Position numbers and translations under genes: made by a program
In this document: positions 31,189 to 42,985 of the stretch, piece by piece
Layout: every line of letters begins with the position of its first letter
Position numbering within the stretch: position 1 is the stretch's first letter
Notes under the pieces: model-generated
Seen by the model: the letters and a program-made list of their open reading frames with translations, nothing else
Told to the model about the DNA's origin: nothing
Databases searched by the model: none
Assembly (NCBI GenBank): GCA_037953625.1
Contig: CM075655.1
Coordinates: 82,115,501 to 82,179,500 of the forward strand
Reading direction: 5' to 3'
Source: Crotalaria pallida
Lineage: Eukaryota > Streptophyta > Magnoliopsida > Fabales > Fabaceae
Length of the DNA stretch: 64,000 nucleotides

Positions 31189-33462
31189 ATGGCTGCATAA
31201 GAAGGAAAGGTGAAAATTGATAAGTTCGATGGTGAGGACTTTGGCTTTTGGAAGATGCAGATAGAGGATTATTTGTATCAGAAAAAATTGTATCAACCTC
31301 TCTCAGGAAGCAAACCACAGGGCATGAAAGATGAAGATTGGGATCTTCTCGACAGACAAGCCCTTGGAGTTATCCTATTGACGTTATCCCGCAATGTTGC
31401 ATTTAATATTGCAAAAGAAATTACCACGACGGGTCTTATGACGGCTCTTTCTAATATGTATGAAAAGCCGTCAGCCTCAAATAAAGTTCATTTAATAAGA
31501 CGACTATTTAATTTGCGGATGACAGAAGGTGCATCGGTGGCTCAACATCTCAATAAATTCAATGCAGTCACAACCCAATTGAGTTCAGTTGGAATCGAAT
31601 TTGATGAGGAAGTACAAGCATTGATACTTTTGTCTTCCCTACCAAAAAGTTGGAACGCTACTGTCACAGCTGTGAGTAGCTCGTCAGGAAGCAATAAGTT
31701 GAAGTTCAACGATGCTCGTGATCTGGTTCTTAGTGAAGAGATTCGACGGAGAGAGTCGGGTGAATTTTCAACCTCTTTAGTTTTAATAACAAAGTCAAGA
31801 GGGAGAAATTTAACCAGAGGAAATGAACGTGATAAATCCAAGGAGAGAAGGTCCAGATCCAAGAATCATCGTAGTCTTCAAAGCTCAAAGACAATTGAGT
31901 GTTGTAATTGCGGAAAGACCGGGCACTACAAGAATCAGTGCAGGAGTGCACCGAAGAATCAAACCATGAAAAGAGAGGCAAATGTTTCTTCTACCTCAGG
32001 AGGAGATGATGCATTGATATGTTCTTTAGAGAACAAGGAAGAGTCTTGGATATTAGACTCTGGAGCATCAATTCATGCCACTTCACAAAAAAATTTATTT
32101 GAGAATTATGTCCGCGGTAACTTTGGTAAAGTGTACCTTGGTAATGAACAATCTTGTGAGATTGTGGGTAGAGGTGTAGTTAAGATTAAGTTAAATGGGT
32201 TTGTATGGGAATTAAAAAATGTTAGACATATTCCCGAGTTGGCAAAGAACTTAATCTTAGTAGGCCAGTTGGCCAATGAAGGCTATACAATAGTCTTCAA
32301 AGGGTGTAATGACAATTGGTCGTGGTAGAAAGAGTGGTACTCTTTACAAGACAGTTGGAGCAAGTCATTTGATTGCAGTTGCAACAAATGAAAATCCCAA
32401 TCTATGGCACCAAAGATTAGGCCATATGAGTGAGAAAGGGATGAAGATCATGCACTCAAATGGTAAGCTACCAAGTCTTCGGTCAATAGAAATTGACATG
32501 TGTGAAGACTATATACTTGGAAATCAGAATAGAGTTAGCTTTCAAACAAGTGGAAAAACCCCGAAGAAGGAGAGACTCGAGTTAGTTCACTTTGATGTTT
32601 GGGGACCAACGACGGTTCCATCCGTTGGTGGGAAACAATACTTCGTGACTTTTATTGATGATAACTCTAGGAAGGTATGGGTATATTTTTTAAAACATAA
32701 GTCTGAAGTATTTGAGGCTTTCAAGATTTGGTAAGCCATGGTAGAAAATGAAACAGGATTGAATATCAAAAAGGTTAGGACCGATAATGGTGGTGAATAC
32801 GAAGACATCGGATTTAAGAAGTTTTGCTATGAGCATGGGATCAGAATGAAGAGGACTGTGCCAGGTACGCCTCAACACAATGGTGTGGCAGAGCGTATGA
32901 ATCGAACGTTGATGGAAAGAGCCAGAAGCTTGTGTTTGCAGTCGGGCTTACCAAAGCAGTTTTGGGCAGAAGCAATCAACAAAGCAATTTACTTAATCAA
33001 CTTAGGTCCTTCGGTTCCATTGGAGCACAAAATACCAGAAGAGGTATGGAGTCAAAAAGAGGTAAAACTCTCACATCTTAGAGTTTTCGGTTGTGTAGCA
33101 TATGTGCACATTAGTGATCAAGGTAGAAATAATCTTGATCCTAAATCGAAGAAGTGCACTTTCATTGGTTATGGTGAAGATGAATTTGGCTACAGATTAT
33201 GGGATAATGAAAACAAAAAGATGATTCGTAGTAGAGATGTGATCTTCAATGAAAGAGTGATGTACAAAGATAGGGATAACACATGCACGAAAAACTCAAA
33301 ACAGAGTAGGCAAGTGTATGCAGAGGTGGATGATGTCCCAGAAACTCCTAAATTTGGGACTCCTCAGCCAGAAGAATCAATTGAAAATAATGACGATGAA
33401 AAACTTGACACACCAGAGCTTCATATTCCAACTTCTTTTTTAAGAAGGTCCTCTCGACCTCC
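31189..33462 (+). pseudogene. Tork copy A gag-protease-integrase
   Basis: ATG 31189 starts MAA and hits a stop (TAA where copy B has GAA). Then come KIDKFDGEDFGFWKMQIE (gag), the zinc knuckle CCNCGKTGHYKNQC, protease WILDSGASIHAT and, after a small deletion and frameshift near 32310, LWHQRLGHMS. The integrase core follows: VHFDVWGPT, RTDNGGEYED, GVAERMNRTL. A stop at 32732-32734 replaces Lys of copy B. It is cut at 33462 within the linker by the long gypsy-like LTR and resumes at 42356. Confidence 0.88.
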
Positions 33463-33851
33463 TGTAACACCCCGATTCGGCAACTTGAAAACTTCCGTTA
33501 AATGTAGTGAAAATTAGGGCCATTTTTTTTAAATAAGTAAGGTATGAATACGAGAACATTTAACTTTTCAAACAATGGTTACAATCAAAATCACATGTTC
33601 TCATATTCATGGACCTTTCAAGTTCCAAACCGAGATGTCACAAGACACCGCACCTTGAAACTTGTTTTCTAAAACATCGTTCAAAACGTAGCCCGTTTGA
33701 TTGTTCAAAACATCAGTATAAATTAAACTCTTGCCGGGGTACAGTATGCTAGAGCTAGGTAACCAAGAACTTACAATGGAGTGCAATGCTTTGAGGGGGA
33801 TTGCCTAGCTTCTAGTCATGCGACCTAAGACTCCTCATCTAGCTCCGACTA

Positions 33852-35671
33852 TTGATAGATACCGCTCGCGGTCTGCCAGTAGCGCTATCCTCCTCTGCTG
33901 CCCCAGGAGCTTCTCCACCGAGTCGTCTCCTTATATCGGAGGCATCCCTACCTCCCGAGCAAGCTGGATCTGGAACCTCAATCTCCTTTGCGTCTAATAG
34001 CGGTACAAATTTTCCAGAGAAGAGAGCAGAAGTACAGAAGAAGAGAAGAACAGGAGGAAAAGAGGAAACAAGAGAAGAGGAGAGAGTAAGCGACCCAAAC
34101 AATTATGTCGACTGTGTGGAATTACAATAGGCAAATACTAAGGAAAAACAATAAACAACACACAAACAATAACAACATCATAACGTTAAGCACAGACGTA
34201 TACTCAGCTTTCATAATCGCTTTCTTACAATCTTTCTTATACACTTTCACCACTCATATCCCTTCTTTCTTTCATCATACTTTCCCGAACTCATCACGCA
34301 TTCCGAGAATCCTTTCTTATACATGTCTTACAAATCATTTCCAATACTTGATATTTATTATACATTTCTTTGAAACATTTTGTGCTTTAAGTTTTTGCGT
34401 ATCGGTTCACTTCAATGATGGGGGGAAACATCATCATTGAAGGAGTCACACACGTTTACATCTCATCGGTCATCCACCCAACCTAGTCGGAAGCAAACAG
34501 GAGTACAAGACCTTTACCACGCGGGCACGACAGCTGTCACACACAAATGGTCCCAGACCAGGAGGCTCTGCCTCAAATCATATCATTTAATCACATAATC
34601 AATGCACGCCCTCGACGGCAAACACAAATGCCCCGTTCCAGTCCCTCTCACTGTTCTAGACTTGCATCGAGGGGGCGACAGTATAATTTCTAGTTCGCGA
34701 TGCGGAACTTACCACGGTATTAGACCCAGTCCCCACCACGTTAGTGCACCACATGTGGGATTCGTTCCGCCTAGAAATATACTCTAGGCTTCTTGACGTT
34801 TCACCGTCCTTGCCCTCCCCTCCTGCAATCTCCACCTGAGTATCCGTAGATACCCATAGTATCTTCCTCTCCACTACTTCGATACGACACTCATACCTCA
34901 CCGCGTTTGTAAATGTCTTTTAGAGTCTTTTAAGGTTTTAGCGATTTTTAATTATCAGCTGTATCCTAACAGTCGGCTCGTCCTTGGTGCATCCCTTCAA
35001 CGAAGCCCGACCACTAAACGTAAATCCGTTCCCCCTAGAATCGCAATGGCCTCAAGCCACACATCAATCTCATCTCAATATCAACATTCTCGTCAGCTCA
35101 TGCTCAGCATAATTCTTTCCAACTTCCTCAAAACTCATTCCCTCTTCTTTCTCAAAACTCTTTTCGCAAAACCTTTTCAAAAAGATGACTTTATAAAATT
35201 CTTTTCAAAAGTTTCTTTTCAAAAACTGTTTTCAAAAATCATATTTTTGGGTGAGTGTTAGTGGAGGAGCAAGCTTAACTCAACACTAAGCTTCTTCCCA
35301 AAAATATGCATGAGGGATCACATCTTTACTCCACCACTTCTCACTTCCATAATCACGTTCTCTTTCAAATCTTTATCTTTTTCCTTTACTCGCATCACCT
35401 TTATCTTTTCTCAATTGTTTCTTATAACTTTCTCTTTAGTCTCATTGCACCATCTATTCCTTCTCAATCCTTTCTCACATCTCTTATTCGCATCTCTTTT
35501 CTCTTTCAATCTCATTTCATTATTTTCATTCCACACTTCAGGGTGTAATCAAACATCTTCTAGCAAATAAATTAAATCATCCACGTACTAAGCCAAATCA
35601 AGATACTCATGCATAATTAACAAAACAGAACATCATATCATTCCAGTAAACTTATCAACTACAGACAACAC
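33852..35671. other. GC-richer part of the long LTR, no supported gene
   Basis: Several modest ORFs occur on both strands (for example 33852-34130 and its antisense), but none has a recognisable domain. The stretch 34440-35040 is clearly similar to 50560-51130 in the second long LTR (shared strings CTAGTCGGAAGCAAAC and GGGGGCGACAGTA). It is therefore LTR sequence rather than a host gene. Confidence 0.6.
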
Positions 35672-36194
35672 TGTAAGATCCATGAAGAATGTTTTGATAA
35701 ATGCTAAAAGGTTTTGAACAAGCTACAAATGTGTTGATCAAGTTCAAGCTCAACAAGCAAAAACAAACATCAAGTGATGAAGAGAGAGCCAACTCATGAA
35801 GACTTAGTTTGGTAGTTTATGTTTTATTGTTTTATCTTTTGCCTCACAAGTCTCTTAGTTTATGAGTTTGGGTAGAGTCTCTTAGAGGGTAGTGAATCTC
35901 TTTTGATTGCATGATTATATCATATTTTGAGTATTCACTTTGCTTAAAATCAATAGGTGGCTTAAAGGTTTGAAAGAAAAGGTTTAGATTTTGAGAAAAC
36001 AAGTTTTTAAGTGTTTTTTGAACTGACTACTCGATTAGCCACTTGTTTACTCGAGTAGAATTTTGCAGTCTTGCGTAAATACTCGATTAAGGCTCTGATA
36101 CCAATTGTAAAAACCTACAATCGGTGGATGAAATAACTAGGAGACACTAGGAGAACACCTAGAAGGGGGGTTGAATAGGTGTTAGAGAAACCTT
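35672..36194 (+). repeat. Chimeric 5' LTR: LTR start fused to inverted LTR end plus primer site
   Basis: Bases 35672-36099 match the start of the 3' LTR (37178 onward). At GGCTCTGAT the match stops, and ACCAATTGTAAAAACC follows. Bases 36106-36194 are the reverse complement of the last 89 bp of the 3' LTR (38782-38870), and 36091-36103 (GGCTCTGATACCA) is the reverse complement of the primer site. Confidence 0.88.
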
Positions 36195-36485
36195 AGATTG
36201 CGCACATTGTTAAATTTTCAAAGAGAAAATTCAAACAAGTTTGGTTTGGGTTATACTAATGCTAAGAGTAAATCTCATAGAAATGTTGTTGATTTTTCTA
36301 AAATTGATTTTTCAAATGCACCAACATGTTTCTATTGTGGTACTCATGGACATACTTCAAATGTGTGTTATATTAAAGTGCATGGTATACCTAAAGGAGA
36401 TTTTGTTTGGATGAAAAAGGGTGAGAGTCCCTACACTAACAAAAATGGATCCAAAACCATTTGGATACCAAAAAGCAAAGCATGA
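36195..36485 (+). pseudogene. Gag C-terminal fragment (SIRE-related)
   Basis: The frame reads LLNFQRENSNKFGLGYTNAK, a zinc knuckle CFYCGTHGHTSNVC, and FVWMKKGESPYTNKNG. It ends IWIPKSKA at TGA. It aligns with the last 95 or so residues of SIRE gag (FGLGY/TGLGY, CTYCGKVGHINIEC, MWIKKGESPNTN). There is no start codon of its own, and the N-terminal 500 residues are gone. The stop is followed by TTGTTTTTGTAGGT, as at the gag/pol border of both SIRE copies. Confidence 0.85.
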
Positions 36486-37177
36486 TTGTTTTTGTAGGTA
36501 TGATTGAAGAGCAAAAGGACTTTCATGTGATATTCATTCATTTGCTTCTTCAATTGCTATTAAGGAGAAAATCCTACAAATTGGTAACATTCGATATTAT
36601 ACAATTGGTATTTTCAATTTGATATTGTTGGATATTACTCATAGTTCTCTCAATTGGTATTATTTCTTATAATGTGATATTGTTTATACTATTGAGATAA
36701 TACTATTGGTATCAAATTCTTACAATTGTTTTACAATTGGTATCATGTTATTGGTATACAATTTGTTATATTTGATATCATTGAGTAATCATTAGATGAT
36801 TATCATGCTTTGGTTGTTATATCTTATTAATCTCTCTATTTTGGCTTAGATCTTATATTTCAATTGGTATATATTTCTTTTTGATAATGCCAAAGGGGGA
36901 GAAATATGATGTTTTGAAAAAGGGGAGAAATTATGTTTTGATCATTTTGGAGAAATGAAATGGTATGTTTGGAGAAAGGTTGTTTTTGTTGTTTTTATGT
37001 AGGTTGAGCAAAGTTGTTGGAGATAGGGGGAGAATCAAGCTTTTATCTCAATTAGATTTTAAATGTCAAAAGCATAAATTGAGGGGGAGCAAGAGTCTCA
37101 CCAAGTGATCAAATGGTTCAAGCATCAACAACTTCACAAATTCAAAACATGTTTGTCATTTTCAAAAAGGGGGAGAT
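36486..37177 (+). other. Non-coding internal region with repeated TTGGTAT motifs
   Basis: There is no gene. The strings CAATTGGTAT and TATTGGTAT recur about seven times between 36575 and 36880. The end is purine-rich with several GGGGGAG strings, the last being the polypurine tract. Confidence 0.6.
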
Positions 37178-38870
37178 TGTAAGATCCATGAAGAATGTTT
37201 TGATAAATGCCAAAAGGTTTTGAACAAGCTACAAATGTGTTGATCAAGTTCAAGCTCAACAAGCAACAACAAACATCAAGTGATGAAGAGAGAGCCAACT
37301 CATGAAGACTTAGTTTGGTAGTTTTTGTTTTATTGTTTTATCTTTTGCCTCACAAGTCTCTTAGTTTATGAGTTTGGGTAGAGTCTCTTAGAGGGTAGTG
37401 AATCTCTTTTGATTGCATGATTATATCATATTTTGAGTATTCACTTTGCTTAAAATCAATAGGTGGCTTAAAGGTTTGAAAGAAAAGGTTTAGATTTTGA
37501 GAAAACAAGTTTTTAAGTGTTTTTTGAACTGACTACTCGATTAGCCACTTGTTTACTCGAGTAGAATTTTGCAGTCTTGCGCAAATACTCGATTAAGGCT
37601 CTGATTACTCGAGTAGAATTTTGAAGCCTTGCGTAAATACTCGAGTAGTAACTCAGATTACTCGAGTAGTGAACACTGATTACACTTGTTACTCGAGTAA
37701 GGACTTGGCTACTCGAGTAACACGAGCTGTTACTGTTTTTAAATGAGTTTTTCACTTCTCAAAAGCATTTCTAACCATTCCTAACTTTTGGGTATTCTAT
37801 AAAAACCTTTTCCTAACCTTTGTGAATCATTATTACAATTACTTATCATTTTCTTATCAATTTTACAAAGAATCAAAGCCACTCTATTCTCTCTCACTTT
37901 CTCAAGATCAAAGCTTTAACTTTTACATTCTTTGATCAAGAACCTTGAATCTCTCATGTTGATCTTTTCATAGCTTTTTAAAGAGATTCATAGGATTGTT
38001 ATTTTGTTTTTATTTGAGTTGTAATCTTTGCAAGAGGCAAGCTATCTACAACAATTGGAAGTCTTGGTTGTGAATCAAGCAAAGTTATTTGGAAGCCTTG
38101 GTGTGGCATTTCATCAAGCACTTGGAAGCCTTGTTGTGAAGCAAGCAATTGGAAGTCTTTGAAGAATCTCAAAGCATTGGAAGTCTAGTTGTGAGGTATC
38201 GGCAAGCAAGAGAAGAGGTTAGATTAGATATCAATAGGGTTACAAGGCAAGGGTGTGGTATCTCTTGTAGGCTAGCAAGAAGGGAGTCTTGTGAGGCATT
38301 TACTTGTAATTTGAGAAACTCTAATTCCTCATAGTGAAGAATCTCTCTTGGTTGAAGAGGGGACTGGAGTAGCTTTCAAGTGGATGAAAGTGAACCAGGA
38401 TAAATCACTGTGTCGTATCTCTAAACTCTTAACTCTTAACTCTTTACAATTCTTGTTATTCATTGTGTTCTTGGTTGAAAACCTAGAAAAAGTGATTTTT
38501 CATAATTGATTGAATTGAATCTTAATGGTGCAAAATTGATTTGGGGAAAATCACTTTTATAACCTTGGTTAATCAATAAGAATATAGGTGTTAATTGTTT
38601 CCGTTGAATCTCTGGTTATACTTGTTAATTGATTGATTTTCGTATTTGATTGAAAAGTGATTAATTCATTAACAGAGGCATTAATCGATTAATTCATGTC
38701 ATTAATCGATTAAGGCTAAAGAATTTTTGTGAAAATCATTTGTTTTGATCGTTTTGATTTGTTTCTTTCGAAAATCTTTCAAGGTTTCTCTAACACCTAT
38801 TCAACCCCCCCTTCTAGGTGTTCTCCTAGTGTCTCCTAGTTATTTCATCCACCGATTGTAGGTTTTTACA
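37178..38870 (+). repeat. 3' LTR of the small SIRE-related element
   Basis: 1693 bp from TGTAAGATCC to GGTTTTTACA. Palindromic TACTCGAGTA-type motifs cluster at 37534-37735, about 60-260 bp upstream of a TATA-like CTATAAAAAC (37798-37807). ATCGAT palindromes (TTAATCGATTAA) lie near 38680-38712. Confidence 0.88.
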
Positions 38871-41800
38871 AACACTTCGGTCTCAGCGACTCATAGGGAT
38901 AGCCAAACACTCACAACAAACAAACAAACAGTTGCCATCCCTCTTTATCGCCTAAGGAGACCGGGTCCAATCTTTGAGATAATTGGACGCCTTAATATGT
39001 TGCCTAATACCACGGCGTCTTAAGGGGAGCTTCTCTCTCACCTGGATGACGACACATCCGAAAGCTTTCCAAGGCTTCCCATTGCTAGCTTTGCGTCTTT
39101 CCCGTCGTGTCCGATACCCGAACTAGACATTTTCCCGTGCGTTAGAACGTTTCGATAAAATCTCAATTTGTTTTGAAAACTCTTTGAAACAGTCTTTTAT
39201 TAAAACAAATCCATTCTTTTAGTTTGAAAACACTCTGGTTATAAAGTCAATGTTTTTATGTTTTAAAACAGAATATGAAAACCCAAGAAGATACAATTTT
39301 AAAACCATACTTGGAAAATCTTTTAAGACGCAAAATCGAAGAAGATAAAATGTCCAAATTAATTGGAGTTATTTTAAATCATATTTTTAAATAAAACAAT
39401 TTCAATTTCTTTAAAATTCAAACATATAATTTTCACAAATACAGTTCACAAATAGTAAAACAAAGTCAGTTCAACACCATCAGCAACATACACAATTTTT
39501 CTGAACACACACACAACTCACATAAGGCAAACCACACCTCAATCATTCAAAACCAATCAATTAAATTCTAATCTAAATATATTAGCTAGATTAGATTTAA
39601 GAAAATGATTTAAATTAGTCTCTTAATTATCTCAGTCAAAACCGAATCACACATGGTCCTTATTTGCTAATTACAAATAAATTTTAAAACTAAAAGTCAT
39701 TGATTTAATACCATAAAAATTCTCATAATCAAATTAAGTCATATATACATTGAAATTAAAACCCAAAAGATAAAAGAAAGACACACACATCATGCTCATT
39801 AAGCATACAACCTCATGTACCTAGGACATAGCTATAATCAAAAGTCATTTCATGAAAACGATTTTCTAACTTCATATATATACTTTGGCCGAATCATGGT
39901 TTTGCAAAGATTTAATATACAAATGAAAACATGAAATCATGAAATCATTTCCTCTCTTATCTCCTAGAAACCGTGAGCAAAAAGGACAATTCAACAATTT
40001 TAATTTATTTCAAGACTTTAAATTAAAGCAACAATTTAAATTATAAATCGTTGTAAAGATTCTCATGCATTTTCTTGTTAAAACCTAATCATGACATGCA
40101 AACATTTTTTTTAAGGTTCTTATATTCAATTAGTTTCATGATGCATGTATCCTAATTGAGAGACAAATCTAGCTACCTACTTACCCTAGGATGACCGAAC
40201 CTAATGATGCAAGGAAACAAGGTTGCTTACTCATTTTTCAACACCCACAAAAGTCATGCAAGAACTTTCTACAAAATAAAAGCTTAGATTCCATTATTTT
40301 TGGACATGGCCGAGTGGCCTCACAAAATGTGGCACACACAAAATTTAAATACTAAATCAAATTATGCACATAACCAACACTAGATCTAGACATGTTTATT
40401 GAAAATCATTTTAAAACTTTGTTACTCCAATTTTTCTTTAAAACCGTATGATATAGAGAAAGAAGAACACAATCTTTTTGCTTGAAAATTACATGCAAGT
40501 CAAGGATCTTCATTTTTCACTTCATAAATCAAAGATCATTACATGCACCCGCTTAAATCATATAGGATCATCATTAAACCTACATGCAAAACTAAAGGCT
40601 TAAGTTCTTTCACAATTTAAGTTTAGATCATGGTTTCTCATGTTAAATAAACACATAAATATCCATGGGTCACGGTTTTGCAAGAGATCAAACATGCAAA
40701 AAGGAATCAAAGCAAATACACAAGCTTGAACACAAATCTTACATAAAACCGTGAAGAAGAAAATGTACACTTTAAAGATCAAGTTTTCAAACACAAAAAC
40801 TCAAGATCAATACATACACACAACATGCAAGCCACTTAATTTCACAACACACATCACAGTTTTAGAAAAAGAAAAGGTAGACATGTAAGAGTTCTATTTT
40901 AGCTTTCACAAAAACCTTAGTTTCTCTTTAGATCTTTAAGATCTATTTGGAAAAAGTTTAGATCTAGCAAGGAAAGGCCTTAACCGAACATCAAGCACTA
41001 GTTAATCATATTACAAATTATGCTTAGTCCATGAAGTCCAAGATCAAGAAAGATCAACGAATGAAATCATCTTACAAACCATAAAACAAAACATGCAAGA
41101 AGAAAAGAAAGATCTACAACCAGAAGAAAATTCTAAACTATTACAATCTCCTCCTTGATCTTTGGTTCCTACCATGACAAAGTTGGTCTCTAGTCTTCTA
41201 ACACTTGGATCTACAAGGGAAAGCTCCTAGGTTTGAACTTGAATGCCTCCTTCTTCCTCTTCATGTCTACGGCCCTCTCTCTTTCTCTTTCTCTTTATTT
41301 CTTTTCTTTTCTTTCTCTAAGGGGTTGGTGAATCCCTTAGAGATGCGTTTGTGTTGATGTGAAGGAATGGGAAATGAAATGGGTGAATGAACTATGACTT
41401 ATCCTATATAAAGGCAAGCTCACAATTTCCTAATTTGGCCTTGGGAGTAGTTCGGCCAAGTGCAACCAAGAAGGGCGATTTAGTCTTCTTCATTTTGCAT
41501 GGATGATGTTTGTAAAGTCAAGGAGACCAAATAGGGTATACTAGGCTTCTAGGGGTCATCTTAGGTTTAACTAGTATTTGGCTTTTGGTTAGGATTTGTC
41601 ATTTGGTTTGGTCCATGGTTACATTTAGTTGGCTTGGTTTCCTTACTCCTTAAGCTCCTAGAATCTTGGGTTGACAACCACTCACACATGCATACTCACA
41701 CGTAGCACACACATATAGCACACTCACACTCACACTTGCATGCACAACCGTGGCACCTTCTCACTCACACACATGTCCTTTATTTTATTTTCCAATCACA

Positions 41801-42355
41801 TTTCCTTATTCACTTTCCATGCCTTATACGGTCAAACACACATATGCACATACAACTACACACATTCATACATACATATTCATACACCTACATATATAAC
41901 ACTCGCATGCACATAATTCACATTTTATTTTCTACTATAATGTCCAATTCATACACAATGAAATCAACTCTAAGAAATCACATTTCATGGCCATCTTCAT
42001 GCATCACACGTTAAAAACACATACACACATATTAAATCAAGCACTCATAAAATTTTCAAGCCACATTAATAAATTTATTTTCTTCAAGACACAACTCAAG
42101 ATTCATATTTTTCAATCCCAAAAGAAAAATCGTTTTCAAAAATCATCTTTATTAAAACCGCCATTTAGCCAAGCATTAACAAAATCATTCACTTTTTATT
42201 TATAAAAACATTTGGTTTGTAGAAATCCAGAAAACCAATACTTTATTTCCTGTCCTCAAAACTCTTTTCTGAAAAATCTTTTACAAAACAAAATTTTAGG
42301 GTTTTGTTTAATCAAATTCGTTCATGCACGTACGGGAAAAATGCGGGGTATTACA
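38871..42355 (-). other. Remainder of the long gypsy-like LTR
   Basis: AT-rich, non-coding. There is a CT/AG-rich stretch near 41265-41330, a TATA-like string near 41403-41410, and a CACA/CATA-rich tract at 41685-42030. I found no gene. Confidence 0.6.
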
Positions 42356-42985
42356 CATCCCGTGCCTAACAGAAAATATCTTAATTATATATTGTTAACT
42401 GATGCAGGGGAGCCTGAGAACTACGAGGAAGCATGTCAGACAACAGACGCCAGTAAGTGGGAGCTTGCCATGAAAGATGAGATGAAGTCTTTAATATCTA
42501 ATCAGACATGGGAGCTAGTATAGTTACCTACTGGGAAAAAGGCACATCATAAGAAATGGTTGTATCGGGTGAAAGAAGATCATGATGGATCCAAGAGATA
42601 CAAAGTTCGACTAGTTGTTAAAGGATTTCAGCAAAAAGAAGGAGTTGATTACGCTGAAATCTTTGCTCTAGATGTGAAGCTCAATACTATAAGATCTGTT
42701 TTAAGTATCGTTGCCAGTGAAGGACTGTACCTTGAGCAACTAGATGTGAAAACCTCATTTCTTCATGGAGACTTAGATTAGGAGATTTACATGTATCAAC
42801 CTGAAGATTTCTTAGAAGAAAAGACAAAGAACATGGTGTGCAGATTAAAGAAAAGCTTGTATGGTTTGAAACAAGCTCCAAGACAATGGTACAAGAAGTT
42901 TGAAAGATTCATGAACAAGGAAGGTTTCCAGAAGTGTAATGTCGACCACTATTGTTTCTTCAAGAGATATAAGTCCAGTTATATC
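42356..42985 (+). pseudogene. Tork copy A reverse transcriptase, first part
   Basis: After the long LTR, copy A continues in the same protein: EPENYEEACQTTDASKWELA, then a stop, then RLVVKGFQQKEGVDYAEIF and LEQLDVKTSFLHGDLD, a stop, and KKSLYGLKQAPRQWYKKF. It is cut at 42985 just before the YVDD block by a solo LTR. Confidence 0.85.

Larger units (their letters stand above)
35672..38870 (+). mobile_element. Small defective SIRE-related copia element
   Basis: At 3.2 kb it is flanked by AACAC (35667-35671 and 38871-38875). It has a complete 3' LTR (37178-38870) preceded by a polypurine tract (AAAAGGGGGAGAT). Its 5' side is a chimera of an LTR start and an inverted LTR end. Only the last 95 or so codons of gag remain, and there is no pol. 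It lies within the long gypsy-like LTR. The related solo LTR is at 42986-44553. Confidence 0.85.
33463..42355 (-). mobile_element. Long gypsy-like solo LTR (5.7 kb without its insert)
   Basis: It starts TGTAACACCCCG and ends CGGGGTATTACA. The flanks CCTCC (33458-33462) and CATCC (42356-42360) are a 5-bp duplication with one change, and copy B shows the empty site. No gag or pol is found. Only one left and one right end are present, so I read it as a solo LTR; minus orientation is inferred from a GA-rich leader and TTTATATAGG near 41400. A related sequence is at 49531 onward. A truncated element of very long inverted ends cannot be excluded. Confidence 0.55.

Noticed and set aside
33839..34130. 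Overlapping ORFs on both strands as a host gene
   Set aside because: They lie in a long LTR-like element, have no recognisable domain, and only nearby non-coding blocks are shared with the second copy.
41736..42205. ORFs in the CACA-rich region
   Set aside because: Simple-sequence translations rich in His and Thr; part of the long LTR.
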